Source: Durusdinium trenchii (taxonomy: Eukaryota > Sar > Dinophyceae > Suessiales > Symbiodiniaceae). Taken from it: a DNA stretch of 64,000 nucleotides. The notes under the pieces are model-generated. The model ran no database searches. It worked only from the letters and a program-made list of their open reading frames with translations, and was not told the DNA's origin. The stretch covers positions 716,731-780,730 of the forward strand of contig CAXAMN010003891.1 in NCBI GenBank assembly GCA_963970005.1, read 5' to 3'. This document shows, piece by piece, positions 12,191 to 24,514 of this stretch. Position 1 is the stretch's first letter; every line of letters begins with the position of its first letter. A program made the translations under genes and the position numbers.

Positions 12191-12285
12191 AGACTCCATA
12201 CATTCGACCATCCGACCATTTCGGTGCCCATCTGGAGAAGCTGGTGTCCGCGGCTGGGTGGTCCAGCCAGGACATCCAGACAGGA
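12191..12285 (+). CDS. Exon candidate resembling the end of an endonuclease/exonuclease/phosphatase domain
   Basis: After a CTCCAG acceptor-like site the frame encodes TPYIRPSDHFGAHLEKL followed by a short helical segment. The PSDHFG motif matches the conserved C-terminal SDH motif of the DNase I-like endonuclease/exonuclease/phosphatase superfamily, where the His is catalytic. No other motif of that superfamily was found nearby, so the match rests on one short motif. The 3' end is uncertain. Confidence 0.3.
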
Positions 12286-13535
12286 TGGTCCTGGTTTGGA
12301 GTGTGTGTATGTTTTCTTACGGTCTATCTCTCCCTCTCTGTGGGGAGTGGGGAGACCTTCCCGTGCGACCTCCGGGGAGAAGTAAACATAGACCAGTAAA
12401 ATACACGTCCATGTATTTGAGTGTGTAGATGTAGTTTTTACATGTTTGTTTCAGTGGCTGCATGAAGCGTTGCAAACACTTTTAGTTGAACTACTGTAGT
12501 TTTTTTTTTAAACATGTGTTCAATTTGTTCATGTCACATTACCATTATCTAGGCTAAACATATGTATTTTCCCAGACATTGACACTGCCTGCAAGGATAT
12601 GTGTCCAACCGTTTCATTGTAAGTTAATATGTAGTGTTTTGGTTTGAGTCAGCTGCAAGAAGGAGAGTCATCCACAGTTGATGAAGCATCTACCGGATTG
12701 GAGCCCTGGCAGCCTTTAAGGAGTTCACACGCTTGTAGCACGCATATGTTGTGTGTTTGTATCCGGTGCCTGCCTTCTGACATGCTCACGTGGAATGAGA
12801 AACATGTTGATTCAATATGGAAAGGGGTCATTGCATGTGCTATTTGTCAGGATGCGAGCCCCAGCAAGTCCAAAGGACAGGTTAAACTGGTGCGTTAGGG
12901 TAGAGGACGCATTACACCTCCCAATTCCAAGACCAAGACCCAATGTTCACAGCCTTTTCACGGCCTATCACCCTGTTTTCACAAGCTTTCCACGGCCTTT
13001 TCAAGCTTCCAGCTTTCGATGTATCAAAACATATCGAAACCACCCGTTCAACTGGTGCGTGGACCTAGTGGAAACTGGAGACAAAAACCTAGGGATACCC
13101 AGATATTTGATTTGATATATTGTTTGGGGTGCGTTGTGCCATCTTCCCTGAAAACAGGCCGCGCAGCCGAAGCTGGAGGAGTCCGTCGCTGGGCCTTGAA
13201 AATCGGGGCACTGCAAGTTGTTTGGCAACGGCATGCCATTCTGAGAGAGATTTGGGCTAGCACAAGGCGCTGAAATTATGGACCCAAGTGTGAACTCATC
13301 AAATATATTCAATTATCATCTGACTCTAAGAATGATGCTCAAAAAGTATCAGCCCCCCCCGGTGTTCTTGTGGCCTTTGCTCGGGCAGTGTGCACTTCCC
13401 CCCAGGGGGTCAAAAACGTCGGAGCCCGTGTCGAAGAACTGCTTTCGTGGGGGATTCCTCCAGCCCCCCCCTGATTGCTATGCCAACAGAGGTTGAAGGA
13501 CACGAACGTTCGACTATCCCAGTTGGGTACCCCAG
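12286..13535. other. Non-coding stretch
   Basis: AT-richer sequence with poly-T, several inverted fragments near 12950-13110, and a poly-C run at 13352. It ends with a family G element at 13482-13533. No gene is supported. Confidence 0.55.
13482..13533. mobile_element. Short element, family G, abutting a splice acceptor
   Basis: The sequence runs from CCAACAGAGGTTGAAGGA to CCCAGTTGGGTACCCC. The same ends occur at 20697-20754 and, inverted, at 35908-35962. The element ends two bases before the AG acceptor of the exon candidate at 13536. Confidence 0.6.
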
Positions 13536-13720
13536 GTGACGGGTCTTATTTACGGTCGCTGGCTACCTGTCTTGGTGGGAAAAGGTCGGATCCAACTCAG
13601 CCAGAATCGAGATCAAAACAGCTGGAATTGGAACCTGAGGAAGCACAGATTAATGATCTCCTCCATGGGCTGCTTGGTGCTGCAGATGAGGATGGGGTAT
13701 TTAGTCTTAGGATGTCTTAG
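13536..13720 (+). CDS. Unassigned terminal exon candidate, acidic
   Basis: It starts after ACCCCAG at the edge of a family G element and stays open to TAG. The peptide continues from GDGSYLRSLATCLGG to a Glu-rich part (LELEPEEAQINDLLHGLLG) and ends VFSLRMS. The sequence is compatible with an EF-hand-free acidic helix pair, but no family is recognised. The alternative frame also stays open but has less coding-like codon choice. Confidence 0.4.
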
Positions 13721-14190
13721 GTGATTCCAGGTGCTTCTGGATGTTTTTGTGGGGGTCAGTGGACTGAAGATCACACCCTAGTGCTGGACTTCAGTCAGAA
13801 GCATCGCCAATTCCGCCGAAGATGTTTCAGTTTGTTTTGCTCCATGTGGTTGGTGTTCCGCTGCTTTGGCTTTGGCATGGCACAGGTGATAGGTCGCTAT
13901 AGGTGTTGTTTCCACTTGGCCTTGTCCCCGATCCATCCTGACGCTACAGATGTGAAGTTTTTAGGGGTGTGGGTGTGGGTGTTCTTTCGATAGATTCTGC
14001 ACCACAGGGCCAAGACACATCACCACCCGAAAAGATACACTGACTGAGAACAGACGTGTTTGGGACATCATCTCAAGTGCTGCCGACCCGGAAGTGTAAA
14101 ACCCTCCAACTTCTGAATGGGGGGCACTGTTGAAGGTGCTGATTCGCCTGACTCTGGTGAAGCAGAATCCTTCAAAGCCTCAAAGCCCAA

Positions 14191-14217
14191 TCATCATCGT
14201 CATCATCATCATCATCA
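14191..14217. repeat. CAT microsatellite
   Basis: About nine CAT units with one CGT interruption. Confidence 0.9.
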
Positions 14218-16410
14218 GGGCCCTCCAACAGATCATTAAAGTGAAGCCTTTCAGTGCCATTTCCAACCCTTTTGGCCCAGAAGCGCCCTAGCTGGAGGTG
14301 GTTGGGTGTTGTCTCAGACGTGACTCCATCGCACCCCTCGCAGCGGTTTCAAAGGTTCGATGGCCCTTGGGGGCCCCAAGTTGGGTGGTTTGTAGGGACC
14401 TCATTGGTCTAGGACCTCTTAGGGTGCCAGTTTCACGCTGAACCTTTAAAACGCTCCCCAAGTTGGGTTCTGTATATGGACCTGAGACCTGAATTGTCTT
14501 GCCTAGGACATCTTAGGGTGCCGGTGCCATGCTGCACCCCTGAAAACCACTGCATTGCTCCCGTCGACGTCCCAGGCAGGTGATGAAGGTCCGCTTTGCC
14601 TTGCCACGCTTGGAGCCCGAGAGCTTCCAAGAGGCGGAGCTGGGCCGGAGCTGGCGGGGGGCGGAGGGGCGTTGAAGCGTTAGCTGAGGGTTGGCTATAC
14701 TTCGTAGTGTTGGGGTGGGTGGAGAATAGTGGGTGAGTTGGGTCATTGGACCATGAAATTGATTGCTTTTCCTGCGACACACCCCGACCTGGCTTCTCGC
14801 AGGTGCTCGCCCAGGTGGATCAGTACAAGGATGCGTGGCCTGCCAGGAATGCGAAGATGTCTATAAGCTAGACATAAAAGGCACCGAAAACAACACCAAC
14901 ACGTCGTGTACAGCAAACCTTGCGGATTTTGCATAGACATGAGCTGAAATCAGGAATGATTAACCATTCAGTCACCTTCAGCGCAGTGAGCACACCTTTT
15001 GGTGCCTCCCGCGATTTGAGGCACTTGCAGCTGCGGCAGGCGCGCACCAGTAGCTTGCTGGAAGGCGAAGCGAACTCCAGTGCCTGAGCCTGATTTTTGC
15101 GGATCAGGTGATGTTTGATCTTCCCGAACTGGGTACATTCACTAACCTGACCTCCCGAAATCTCGCCCCTGTACTTACCCGAACCTTCCAGGAGGTCGTT
15201 GCCTGGGAGGTCTTCCTATTTTACACACCCACACATGAGTCACAGAGTGGGGGGTCAGATAGACCGTAGATGTCCTTTAGTATCGGTGGATTGATTCATA
15301 AGAGAGGGGGTGCCCCAAGTGTACAACCGGCCCCTCTATTCTGTCCAAAGACATCATGGAGACTTCTTGAGGATGTTTGGCAAAGCCCCATGGAATAGAG
15401 AATGCTGAGTGTTGAGAGTTGTCCAGGATGTTTCCAAGTTAAAAGATCATCCAGATGAGGGCGTGGGTGTCCAACTTGAGCAAGGAACTCAGGACACAAT
15501 GACCCGCCGCATATTTTTGTTGGCTTTTAGGTGTTGAGTTTGCTCTCTTCGACTAGCCAGTCGCCCCACACAGATCCCACTTGTTTTAACTTGACTTACT
15601 TGTTTATTTGTCCCCTGTGGATTCACATAGCAGGTACTTGGACCATCCAAGTATGCAGACAAACGTGTTCAATGACCTTCTCAAAGGGTGAGAAGGCATA
15701 TTACTTTCCTGCTTGAAATAGAGCGTTCAGGATCCATGGCTGATGGAGCTGACCTTCAGGAGGGGCTTTTTTGCCAATCTCAGCATGGCTTGGCGGATGA
15801 GTGTCGGGACTTGTAGGTGTTCAGCATGCATTTCTTTCTTCATCCGCCAGGATATGACTGGCAGCTATAAATTTCCTGCAGATTAAACATTGACCCTAAA
15901 CCAACCGGCTGGTAGATGAGGATCCCACCCCGGAAACCCAACATGCAACCTGAGAATTGACCCGTGGTTTCGACCATGTTCCGCATACCAACCATGTGGG
16001 TGCTTGGTTCCATGTAGTCCTCTGGGGAGTCACAGTGACCTTCAACACCCAGTCCTGCAGATCCAACAGAGGTTGACGAACCCCATCTCATGGGTATCCC
16101 AATAGGTTCAGGCTGGTGTGAGATAGGTATGGGATAGGTATGGTACTCTTGTAAGACAAAACCCAGGCCATGGGATTGACTGTAAGGCCCACCCAATCGT
16201 TCGTAGCCTTTGCAGTGCATCAATGACCAACAATCCGGCTTCGCGGCCAGGCGAGAATGGTCCCGATTTTCCCCTGTGGGTGACTCCATGTCCGGGGAAG
16301 ATGATTAGTTGTTTCCGGCTCCTTTGTGGCAGTGAGTACGCCCCAAGGCACTCAGGATAGGTTCGAATGTTCAGCTTCTGGGTCTCCTATCATGAAATCA
16401 ACCTACCCCA

Positions 16411-16516
16411 GGAGTTACAAGACGGGGTGGTTTTTAGTCCCCATCCAGTGAGTGGAGTAGCAGGGCACCCCGACTACCTCCGTTCGTTCGGCACCCCGTC
16501 GAACGTGACTGCTGGT
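16411..16516. mobile_element. Short inverted-repeat element, family C
   Basis: It begins GGAGTTACAAGACGGGGTGG and ends CGAACGTGACTGCTGG. Internal landmarks are TTTTTAGTCCC and GGGCACCCCGACTACCTCC, shared with copies at 22797, 24515, 26934 and 44707. Confidence 0.7.
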
Positions 16517-18080
16517 CCTTGGGTCCCAGACCGCCAGACCTGCAGGAGGAGCTTCGGGGCGTGGTGCGGTCGATGCGGGAGATGGGCTTCGCCTCGGCGA
16601 TGTCTTTGGCAGTGCTGATGGCCTTGTCTTACAGTGCCCTGAGTTGGGAGGAGTGGGCTGGGTGGCTGGGTGAAGGTGGCTCGGTGGCTGGGTGGGTGAA
16701 GGAGACTTTGGGTGAGTGATGACGTGGAGATCTATGGAAAAGGGTGTGCTCCCAAATGGTCTGATCTTCCTTCTCTCCAAAGGGTGAGGTGCTCTCTCTT
16801 CCGGCCGCCGAGTAGCTCAGCTCGACTGATGTCTCTATCGACGAGGTTCGATGGATCTACGCGTGGCCAGCCTGATCAGTGGCATCTTCAGCATGCGCCG
16901 CAGCTGAAGGAGTGCAGTGTGCGATCTGCACAACCGCCGCAGAAGTTCCTGACTTCTTGAGGTCCAAGAAGGTGCTGGTCAACAGACTCGTAGGCTCTCT
17001 TGATTGATAGCACCCACCACAAAAAGAGGTTGTTCAATCCAAATTTGAGGTGTTTTTGGTTGATCAAACGTCTACACGGTGGAGGAAGCGGCCTCCTTTT
17101 CTATGGTCAGCCCCTGGCATTTCCCGACACTGGCCTCATTTTGGGGGTGAAAGTCATTTCAATGGAACACATCACCTGTGAATTCTTGGGTCCAAAGACA
17201 CTTGGACAAAGTCAGACTTACTAAAGATGTCCACTTTGATTTTGAGTCAATTGTATTGAGGGGATAAGTCAAATATAATATAAATATATAAATATATCAG
17301 ATACTTCAGATACTGTATATCATCAGCACATGTCCCTGACACTTGGAGTAGCCACATCAAGATGATGTCCCTGTTCCTTGCAACGTTGTCGAGTTTTTCC
17401 TCACCCTGCCTCAGAGCATCTCAAGTGTGAGAATATTCCGCCTAATGCTACAAGCAAAGGAACCACTCATTTGGATTGGGTTTGGAGAAAAAGGAATGAC
17501 TGTGTGGGGTTTGGAGCCTTTGGAAGAGGAGCAAAAAAAACTCTGGATTCGGGTCGACCCCAGGGTTTGAGGAGTTTATTAGATCTCATTACGTCTCCGA
17601 CCCAAACTGGGGATGTCAGACTTGGGCAAATTTTTTGGTTAACCATCTCAGATGGATCTTTTCAATAATTGTTTTGAGGATCTCAGACTAGGGTCAGATG
17701 GGGGTCAAAGGCAGCAGACTGCTTGGGATTCCACGTTTGGTGTTTCATCTTGGACTGAGGTTGGTCCAGTTTGTAGCCTTTGCACAGACCTGGTCGAAGC
17801 AGGCGCTTTGGACACGTTTCCGGAAACTTTTTGGGACCCGCAGTGTCCGTTTCAGCGGTGACATGAAAGTTGTTCTGTAGACTTTCTGGTCGAAAAGCCG
17901 GAAACAGGGCTGTTTGCGGATCCGTTCGTTGGGAGGACTTTGCAACCGAGTGCTTTTCGACAGCAGATTTTGTGTCGTCCCTTCAGCCCTGCTCCAGTCA
18001 TAGACCTCTAGAGTATTGAATTCGGTTCCTGAGAACCCTCCAGTGAGTGAATTTACTAAGTAAGCCAAGGAAGTCTGGAG

Positions 18081-18119
18081 GGTTCCCATGCTTCCAACGG
18101 GTTCCCATGCTTCCAACGG
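18081..18119. repeat. Tandem repeat, 19-bp unit, two copies
   Basis: GGTTCCCATGCTTCCAACG is repeated in direct tandem. The neighbouring word GGAAGTCTGGAGGG also occurs on both sides. Confidence 0.75.
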
Positions 18120-18266
18120 TTGAGCTGTCATTTCCAAGAAAATGCAACTATGGAAGTCTGGAGGGGAAAGAAACACATTCACTCTGGATCAATGATAATC
18201 ATTAATATTTTATATATATAGCCAGCAGTAATATGTATATATAGAGAGAGAGACACACTAATCACA

Positions 18267-18341
18267 GTAAGTAGTAGCATTAGCAGTAGCAGTAGCAGTA
18301 ATAGTAGTAGTAGTAGTAGTTGTTGTTGTTGTTGTTGTTGT
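18267..18341. repeat. AGT/GTT trinucleotide microsatellite
   Basis: A compound repeat moving from AGTAGC to AGT to TGT units over about 75 bp. It is non-coding. Confidence 0.9.
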
Positions 18342-18599
18342 GCCACTATACAAACCATAAACCATATACCCAGACGCTCCAAAACGCCCGACCGGTCCCT
18401 CAAAACAGACAGGGCCTGAGGGTTTTTTTCGACCCCAGGACCCCGCCACGACCCGCCACGGTCCACCGCGGGTCAGTGGATCCAGGTGAGTTGGATGTTC
18501 CAGGCCTTCAACGGAGCGACCAGTGCCTGGTCGCTCCATCCGTTGGCGTCACATCCAAGTGGAGACCAAGCGGGGTTTTTGCTCCATCTTCTATCGGGT

Positions 18600-18646
18600 T
18601 TTGAGGGTCCAATCACCTTCTGAGAAGGTATTTGGATCCCTAGGGA
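18600..18646. mobile_element. Half of a family A element
   Basis: Only the right half is present, with CACCTTCTGAGAAGGT and the end TTTGGATCCCTAGGG. A matching left half was not found, so this is a truncated copy. Confidence 0.55.
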
Positions 18647-19732
18647 TCAGAGGTGGTTTTGTTATTTTTGCGCGCACACCTTTGAGGTGAAAAAGCTTTG
18701 TTTGCAATCGGTGAGTATTCACCCAACTCATGTCCATGATGCGATGATCATGGAGCATGCTTGCCACACGGTCACCAAAAAGAGGACCACCGACTGTTCC
18801 ATGTGTGCACCTCGTTAAGCCCGTCGATGGCTTTTGAAAGAACCAAGTTCGGTTCGAGGTACGTGGCCTTGACCCCATCACAGACTCTCAAAATCGAACC
18901 ATCATGGTGAAAGAGGCCACCCCAGGAGGTCTCGTTTGGGGCCATTGCGTCCTTACTTCCACCCCACCCTGGATCGCCTGCCAAAAGGAGTTTTCTTTTT
19001 TTTTGGGGGGGGGATAAATAACTATATATTTTGATTAACCTTATTTATTTTCCATGAAAAACTGCTCGGGGGTCAGCCCTTAAGGCCGCATGATTTCCAC
19101 ACTCGACGAGCCAGTAGCTCGCTATGGGCAGACGCTCGGCAGCCATTCTGAGATACACTGGGTTTGCAGAGCCACAGCTGGCTATGCAAGTCATTTGGGG
19201 TGACCATTGGGAGGGTGATGAAGCTGGTGGAATGCACAGACCAAGAAGAGGAAGACGGAGACTGTTGATGGATGTGGGTACCAGTTTCTTGGGTATTTGG
19301 ACACCTCCAAGATCATTTTAGCTCAGCCACTGGGAATTCTGTGAACGCGAAATGAGGGCGGGCTGTGCTTGATTGCAAGATGCTGCCTCCAGGTTCATCA
19401 TCAAACAGGTTTGAGAGAGTGTCTCAATCAAACATATCAAACGATGGCTCGAGGATTGGTTAATGAAACCGACTTCTGCTGTATTCAAACATACATACGA
19501 GTTCGCTGGCGACCAGTGGTCCCAAAGACTAAATCATCCTAAAGCCCTGGCGACCGAGCGAAACCCTGGTTCCAGTTCCTGCTTCTCGGCTGCTCCTGGG
19601 ATCCTGGGAGTGGGTAAGAACCGTCGCACGGGCTTGAACCGGGTCCCCTGGTTCCGGTTCGCTGATCGGAGTGGTCAGAAGGCTCGGGGTTTCGGGGGAC
19701 CGGGGGGTCATACGGGGTCGCCTGGCGCTCAG

Positions 19733-19798
19733 GAAAGTGGCACAGCCCTTGGAAGCCTTGGAGTCGGCCATCGATCGCCTGGACATGGAGTCGCCCGG
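19733..19798 (+). CDS. Unassigned short exon candidate, helical
   Basis: A GCGCTCAG acceptor-like site is followed by a short open segment encoding KVAQPLEALESAIDRLDMES and then a GTCGGT donor-like site. The peptide has a regular Leu/Ile spacing compatible with a coiled-coil helix. It lies just upstream of a family D element at 19811-19906, which would fall in the following intron. The family is not recognised. A 292-codon frame runs through both, but most of it is repeat-derived. Confidence 0.33.
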
Positions 19799-19810
19799 TC
19801 GGTCGCGGTT

Positions 19811-19906
19811 GGATCCACGGATCCGCCCGGTGAGGACGGAGAGACATTGGATCTGCAGGGTCCAGAGGGTCCAGTCCTACCGAACCGGTACGGTGGCAGT
19901 GGATCC
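19811..19906. mobile_element. Short inverted-repeat element, family D
   Basis: The ends GGATCCACGGATCC and GGCAGTGGATCC flank GGTGAGGACGGAGA and CCTACCGAACCGGTACGG, which are shared with copies at 4516 and 45678. It lies inside a long chance open frame. Confidence 0.55.
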
Positions 19907-20576
19907 TTAGCAGCTTGGGATCCGCAGCGATCCGGAGAGCCAAGGAGCTTCGAAACCCAGGCCATGCAGCCTGTAAGTTCAACTGTAGACCTAAGAAACC
20001 CAGGCCCGCACTCCACTAGATCAATGATCAAATACAACTCCCCAACGCAGAAAAGTTTACGGAATCTTGATCTACCCATATATGGACTTGGACTATTTTG
20101 GGCCTCTCAAAATCAGCCTCTAACACACATTGAAGCAGATCTGCCGCCAGGGGATTCAACGCACTCACTCGCTCACTCTGAGGCAAGCTTTGGTGATGAA
20201 GCGCATGAAGGCCCTGTTAGCGTTCGCGACGAGGGCGACGTTCAGCGTCGAGGGCGACGTCCTGACCTAGTCCCCCTGCACTGCTGGAGGAAGACATTTG
20301 GTATAGCCGCCTTCCGAGAATCAGCTGGGAGAACGCAATAACAAAATACATCCGAAAGTATCAAACAAATCTGATATGTTGCGATGTTTTGGGTGGTGAA
20401 CATTGGTTCCAGAGTTGCAGGATGTGTTCGAAATCAACCTAAGTTCCGAATCATTGAGGGGTCTATGATGGAAGGCTTCCACCTTCCGCACACGGTCGGA
20501 TTAGGTGACGGTGGATGACGGGGCGGGTTGCGTTGATTCTTATCTTGGAAGCTCTAATATAAGGCATTTGGAGGGT

Positions 20577-20692
20577 ATGTAGATTCTTGATGAATAGAAC
20601 CTCCATCAACCTCCCATGCATAATGCATATGAAAGCTTTTACAATCCATATTTTGGGGGCTTATGACATGTGATGAATCAAGAGATTTACAT
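20577..20692. mobile_element. Inverted-repeat element, family F
   Basis: The ends TATGTAGATTCTTGATGAAT and ATGAATCAAGAGATTTACAT are inverted repeats. The interior contains AACCTCCATCAACCTCCC. Other copies lie at 23682, 27884 and 48770. Confidence 0.65.
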
Positions 20693-20696
20693 GTTC

Positions 20697-20754
20697 CAAC
20701 AGAGGTTGAAGAACCCTCGTTCGACATTTGTAGACCATCCCAGTTGGGTACGTA
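20697..20754. mobile_element. Short element, family G
   Basis: It runs from CCAACAGAGGTTGAAGAACC to CATCCCAGTTGGGTACG and lies directly next to the family F element, only a few bases away. Confidence 0.55.
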
Positions 20755-20793
20755 GTTCGGGTCCAGTCCCACGGTGCCTGGGACTGGATTCAG

Positions 20794-20895
20794 CGGAGAA
20801 CCGCGATGACCCAGGAGTTCGAGGGCCAGGTGCGCGAAGCGATCCCCGACTTCGATGTGCCCTCCGTCGCCCCCCTCGGACGGCCGCGAGAGTGA
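20794..20895 (+). CDS. Unassigned terminal exon candidate with internal ATG
   Basis: A GGATTCAG acceptor-like site is followed by an open frame to TGA. An in-frame ATG at 20806 begins MTQEFEGQVREAIPDFDVPS, and the peptide ends LGRPRE. Nearly every codon ends in G or C, in sharp contrast to the flanks. It may be the last exon of a gene or a small single-exon protein. The family is not recognised. A GA microsatellite follows directly. Confidence 0.4.
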   Translation, partial: RRTAMTQEFEGQVREAIPDFDVPSVAPLGRPRE

Positions 20896-21636
20896 CGCAA
20901 CGGAAGAGAGAGAGGGAGAGAGAGAGAGGGAGAGCTGACTCTACTTATTGAGCCCTACACTCCAACTCACTAATATGGAAGTGGAAGACCCCCCGTGCTT
21001 CGTAAAGGAAAGTAGTGTTCCAAGGGACATCACGGGACCGTTAGTGAGTCAGAGTGTATATGAGTAAGCCTGAGCCTTCCGGGCTTTGACCAGACCATGC
21101 AAAAAAGGGGGCTTGACCTGGATTTTGGTGCTAACACCTTATGACACATCCTTAGGAGAACGCCAGCTGTAAAAGGCCCCCAATCCCCTAACAGTCGCGG
21201 CCCGAACCTATGGAAAACTGTTGGTTCACGTGCAGAATGACCTGCCATGTCCAATATTCTTGGGAAGGAGGAGGTTTGAAAGGAATGGTGTACCATGTTC
21301 CACTCACCTTTGGGGTCTTAAAATCCATCCCCCTTTTGAAAGAGTCGACCTCAGAGTATTTATTCACTTATTTGGCTTGTTGACATGCTTCTTGGCCCCA
21401 TCTGTTGCCAGCACCGGGAGTGTCCAGGACCCTCAGCTTTGGACAGGTGGGCCTTGGAGAGAGTCTCCAGCAGGATATCAACTCGCTGTCTCATATAAAC
21501 ATGTCAGATGTTGGATGTTTGCAGCTGGAGGTGCTTCTTGCATGTCTTGCTGTGCACACTCCAGCTTGCTTGCTACCGTTGCTGGTTCTGACATGTTGTG
21601 GCCGAGAAGATTTGAATGCGAACGCAAACTATCAAT

Positions 21637-21730
21637 CCCCAGGGCTCCAAGTACCTTCTTAGGACTATGGGCAGGGCTTAGAGTGTTCAAATACCTTCCG
21701 AGGAGTCGAGGAGGTGCTTGGAGCCCTACT
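21637..21730. mobile_element. Short inverted-repeat element, family A
   Basis: The ends CCAGGGCTCCAAGTACCTTC and GAGGTGCTTGGAGCCCTA are inverted. The centre has diverged from other copies. Confidence 0.6.
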
Positions 21731-22796
21731 GTAGCAGGGATCTATATTTGTGGTATCTTGTGGTAGGAGCTTTCTGTATCTTGTGGTAGGAACTTTTTGA
21801 CAGTCGTTTGGACTATCCACAACTTACTGAGGTTTTCAGCCCCAGACAGGAACACCTCCTTTAAGCCATTGCACTGGTGCTGAGGTGGAAGAGATGCGAG
21901 AGCCGATCGTCGATTGCTGGGGGGCTCCCAGAAGTGGCAGGGGCTTGTGGCAGCAGTGGTGCATACAGCACCATCACTGCAGGCGACGAGCTGGCTATCC
22001 GATGCCAGCTCTGGGCATATGGACCGCTCCTGAAGAGGAAGCTGCTTGTGAAACATGTGAAACAGGTTGATCTGGCACCCAGAAGGTCTGCTGGGCAAGG
22101 TGGAAGCACCCAGATGAAGCACCGCTCATGACTGAGGTCATGGGCAGATCGGCAGCTTCTTAGAGGAGACGAAGGTCGGCGCAATTTTGTGCGTGGACTG
22201 GCGAACATCCCTTGCGCTGAAGATCAGGAAAAGAGGTGGAAGCAGGGTGTTCTATGCCCTGTTAGAGGTATTTTCTGGTGGGCCAATGTAAGCAAGGTTG
22301 TGTTTGTTAAAGGTTCCACGGTGACCAGAACGAGGTTCCAAAACCTGAGAATACAAGCAACTCCAGGAACACATGGGGGTGCTCTCCAGAGTTGTACCTC
22401 GTGGTTGGGGCTGGTGCATGATGCTACACCAGGTGCTTGTGATTCATGGTCCGGGGGAGGCCGGCTCCCTTGTTTTTTTTGATGGGCCTGAAGAGTTGTA
22501 TGTGGGTTTTCCTATGTTTTCGTTGTTTGTTGGTCTTTGGTGGTTGTCACTTTCCTGATTTCGCTGGGCCTCGGGTGATCTTTTCCTTTTCCCCCTGTCC
22601 AAGGATGTGCTCTGTCTCCTGCTTTTGGGAGCCACCAACCCAAATCGATTTGGGAGCGATGTGGCGGTGCTTCGTTTGGACATGCATCGAGTGAAGGGTC
22701 TCGCCGTTCGTTCGGCGAGACCCGGACCGCTACGGAGGCGGAACCTTGGAGCCCCTCCGAAAGTCGAAGAGAACAGTCCCATATAGGGTCCACCTA

Positions 22797-22905
22797 ACAG
22801 TCACGTTCGACGGCATGCCGTGCCGAACGGAGGTAGTCGGAGTGCCCAGAACATCCACGGCCCCTGGATGGGACTAAATACCACCCTGGCCTCCATGTGA
22901 CTCCT
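22797..22905. mobile_element. Short inverted-repeat element, family C
   Basis: It begins ACAGTCACGTTCGACGG and ends TCCATGTGACTCC, in inverted orientation relative to the copy at 16411. It includes GGAGGTAGTCGGAGTGCCC and GGGACTAAATACCACC. Confidence 0.65.
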
Positions 22906-23380
22906 ATCACCGTACTTCGCAGGGTCCTGCGTTCGGCCGGTGGCGACCCACCTCGGTGGTTTCGTGCCGAACTCACCTCAACGACTCAGCCGATTCGTGC
23001 CGACGTCCCCGGGAGTGGAGTCCACCGGACGTCATGGCGGAAGACCGATCCAGGGCACCACCCCGTGTTGGTCGCTGGAGAACGGGGTGGGTTTTCACGG
23101 AGAACGGGGTGGGCATCCCCAGTCCCAGTCCCACGAAACATGGGTCTGGGCATATTTACCGACACGGTTTGGGCATATATTTACATACATGGACGCCTGG
23201 AAAAAACCCACCCCATACGGTAGGTCAAATATGCCGGTTCCATTCGTCGTGTCTGGTAGTGGAACGAGAGTGAGAGACGAAGCAAAGCGACAGCTGCTCC
23301 CCCATCCTGTGGGGATCCATCAATCCTGGAGCTGGAGCTGGGGGCGATGGCTCGTTACCCCAATCCCTTACTAGACACTC

Positions 23381-23472
23381 TAGGGCTCCAACCACATCCT
23401 CAGAAGGTACTTAGGGTTACTCTCAGGCACTCAACCCCCCCCAACCACCTTCTCAGCAGGTGGGAGCCCTAA
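23381..23472. mobile_element. Short inverted-repeat element, family A
   Basis: It begins TAGGGCTCCAACCACATCC and ends AGCAGGTGGGAGCCCTAA, with two AGAAGGT/CTTCTCAGC half-palindromes. Confidence 0.65.
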
Positions 23473-23681
23473 CAATAGATTGGTGTTTAGTTAGTTAGCG
23501 AGGAGATTAGGACAATCAACCCAAGAAAGCCTGGCCAATCAGCCAACATTGGAAGACGTGTCAGCCCATACAGCCAGTCTCAGACTTGGGGTTGTTCAAG
23601 GCAAGCACTTGCTTGATGGTTCGTATCCCTCAACATCTCAGGTAGATGATGGACAGTATGATGGACATCCTTCAACTGATA

Positions 23682-23790
23682 ATGTAGAATCTTGATGAGC
23701 AACTCTCCCCAATATGACAAAAAATATATTTGCAAATAATATGTTTTTACACATGTTTTCAATCCATATCTATGAATCAAGATTCTACAT
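23682..23790. mobile_element. Inverted-repeat element, family F
   Basis: The ends ATGTAGAATCTTGATGAG and TATGAATCAAGATTCTACAT are inverted repeats around an AT-rich centre. The word CATCCTTCAACTGATA occurs on both sides, at about 23667 and 23815. Confidence 0.7.
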
Positions 23791-24514
23791 TAAATAGATG
23801 ACATTACTCAGTGCATCCTTCAACTGATATGTTTCCGTGTTGCGCCGGCTGGTCGTGTCATTGGCTTTTCCCCTCAATGGTTTCCCCTCATGTTTTCCCA
23901 TCCCTCCAACTTGTGCAGGGCGCTCTTCCTGAAGAGCTTCAGGAACTAATCGGCAGGCCGAGACTGACTCAAAGGTGTTTGATGTCATTGTAGATGGCAC
24001 AGCTACCTTTGAATCCAAAGAGCAAGTGTGAGGATGGGAATGTGACAGAACTACTATTTTTTGCACATACTCTGATAGCATAGGCCGCTTTAGACAGTTG
24101 TTTGTTTAAAACCACCTCAGATTTTGCAATTGACTTTGGCATTTCTTAGGCTGAACTGGTCTTCGAAGCGGAGAATATAATTTTGAACCAGAGGAGTGAC
24201 ATCAATCAGAACCAGGTGCAGCCAGTAGTGGCTGAGTGTGACAAATGGCAGTTTTACGGAGGCTATGTATCATTGATGGCCTTTTGATATGTAAAAGGCG
24301 TACTCCCCTGCAGATTGACATGGAAGCCCACAAGTTGTAGAGAACAAATTGCTTTCCCCGGTTCAGTTGTAGTTTTATTGCCAAAAGACCAGTGTGCCAA
24401 AGTCAGGAGTGGAGATAGCTGCTTTTCATTCAAGAAGTGCGGCATGGCAATTCAATAATGACCACTACATGTGTCCGTCACACATGCTTCAAGAGGAATG
24501 TACCCTGGAAGAGG

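Larger units (their letters stand above)
13721..19732. other. Non-coding stretch with elements, microsatellites and weak exon-like segments
   Basis: It contains a CAT tract at 14191-14217, a family G relic near 16060-16105, a family C element at 16411-16516, a TA-rich patch near 17270-17300, a tandem repeat at 18081-18119, the trinucleotide tract at 18267-18341 and half of a family A element at 18600-18646. Weak exon-like open segments near 16515-16719, 16829-16960 and 17740-17880 have no clear splice boundaries. No gene can be assembled. Confidence 0.5.

Noticed and set aside
19463-20341. 292-codon open frame
   Set aside because: It runs through a family D element and lacks coding-like codon use over most of its length; only a short segment at 19733-19798 is kept as an exon candidate.
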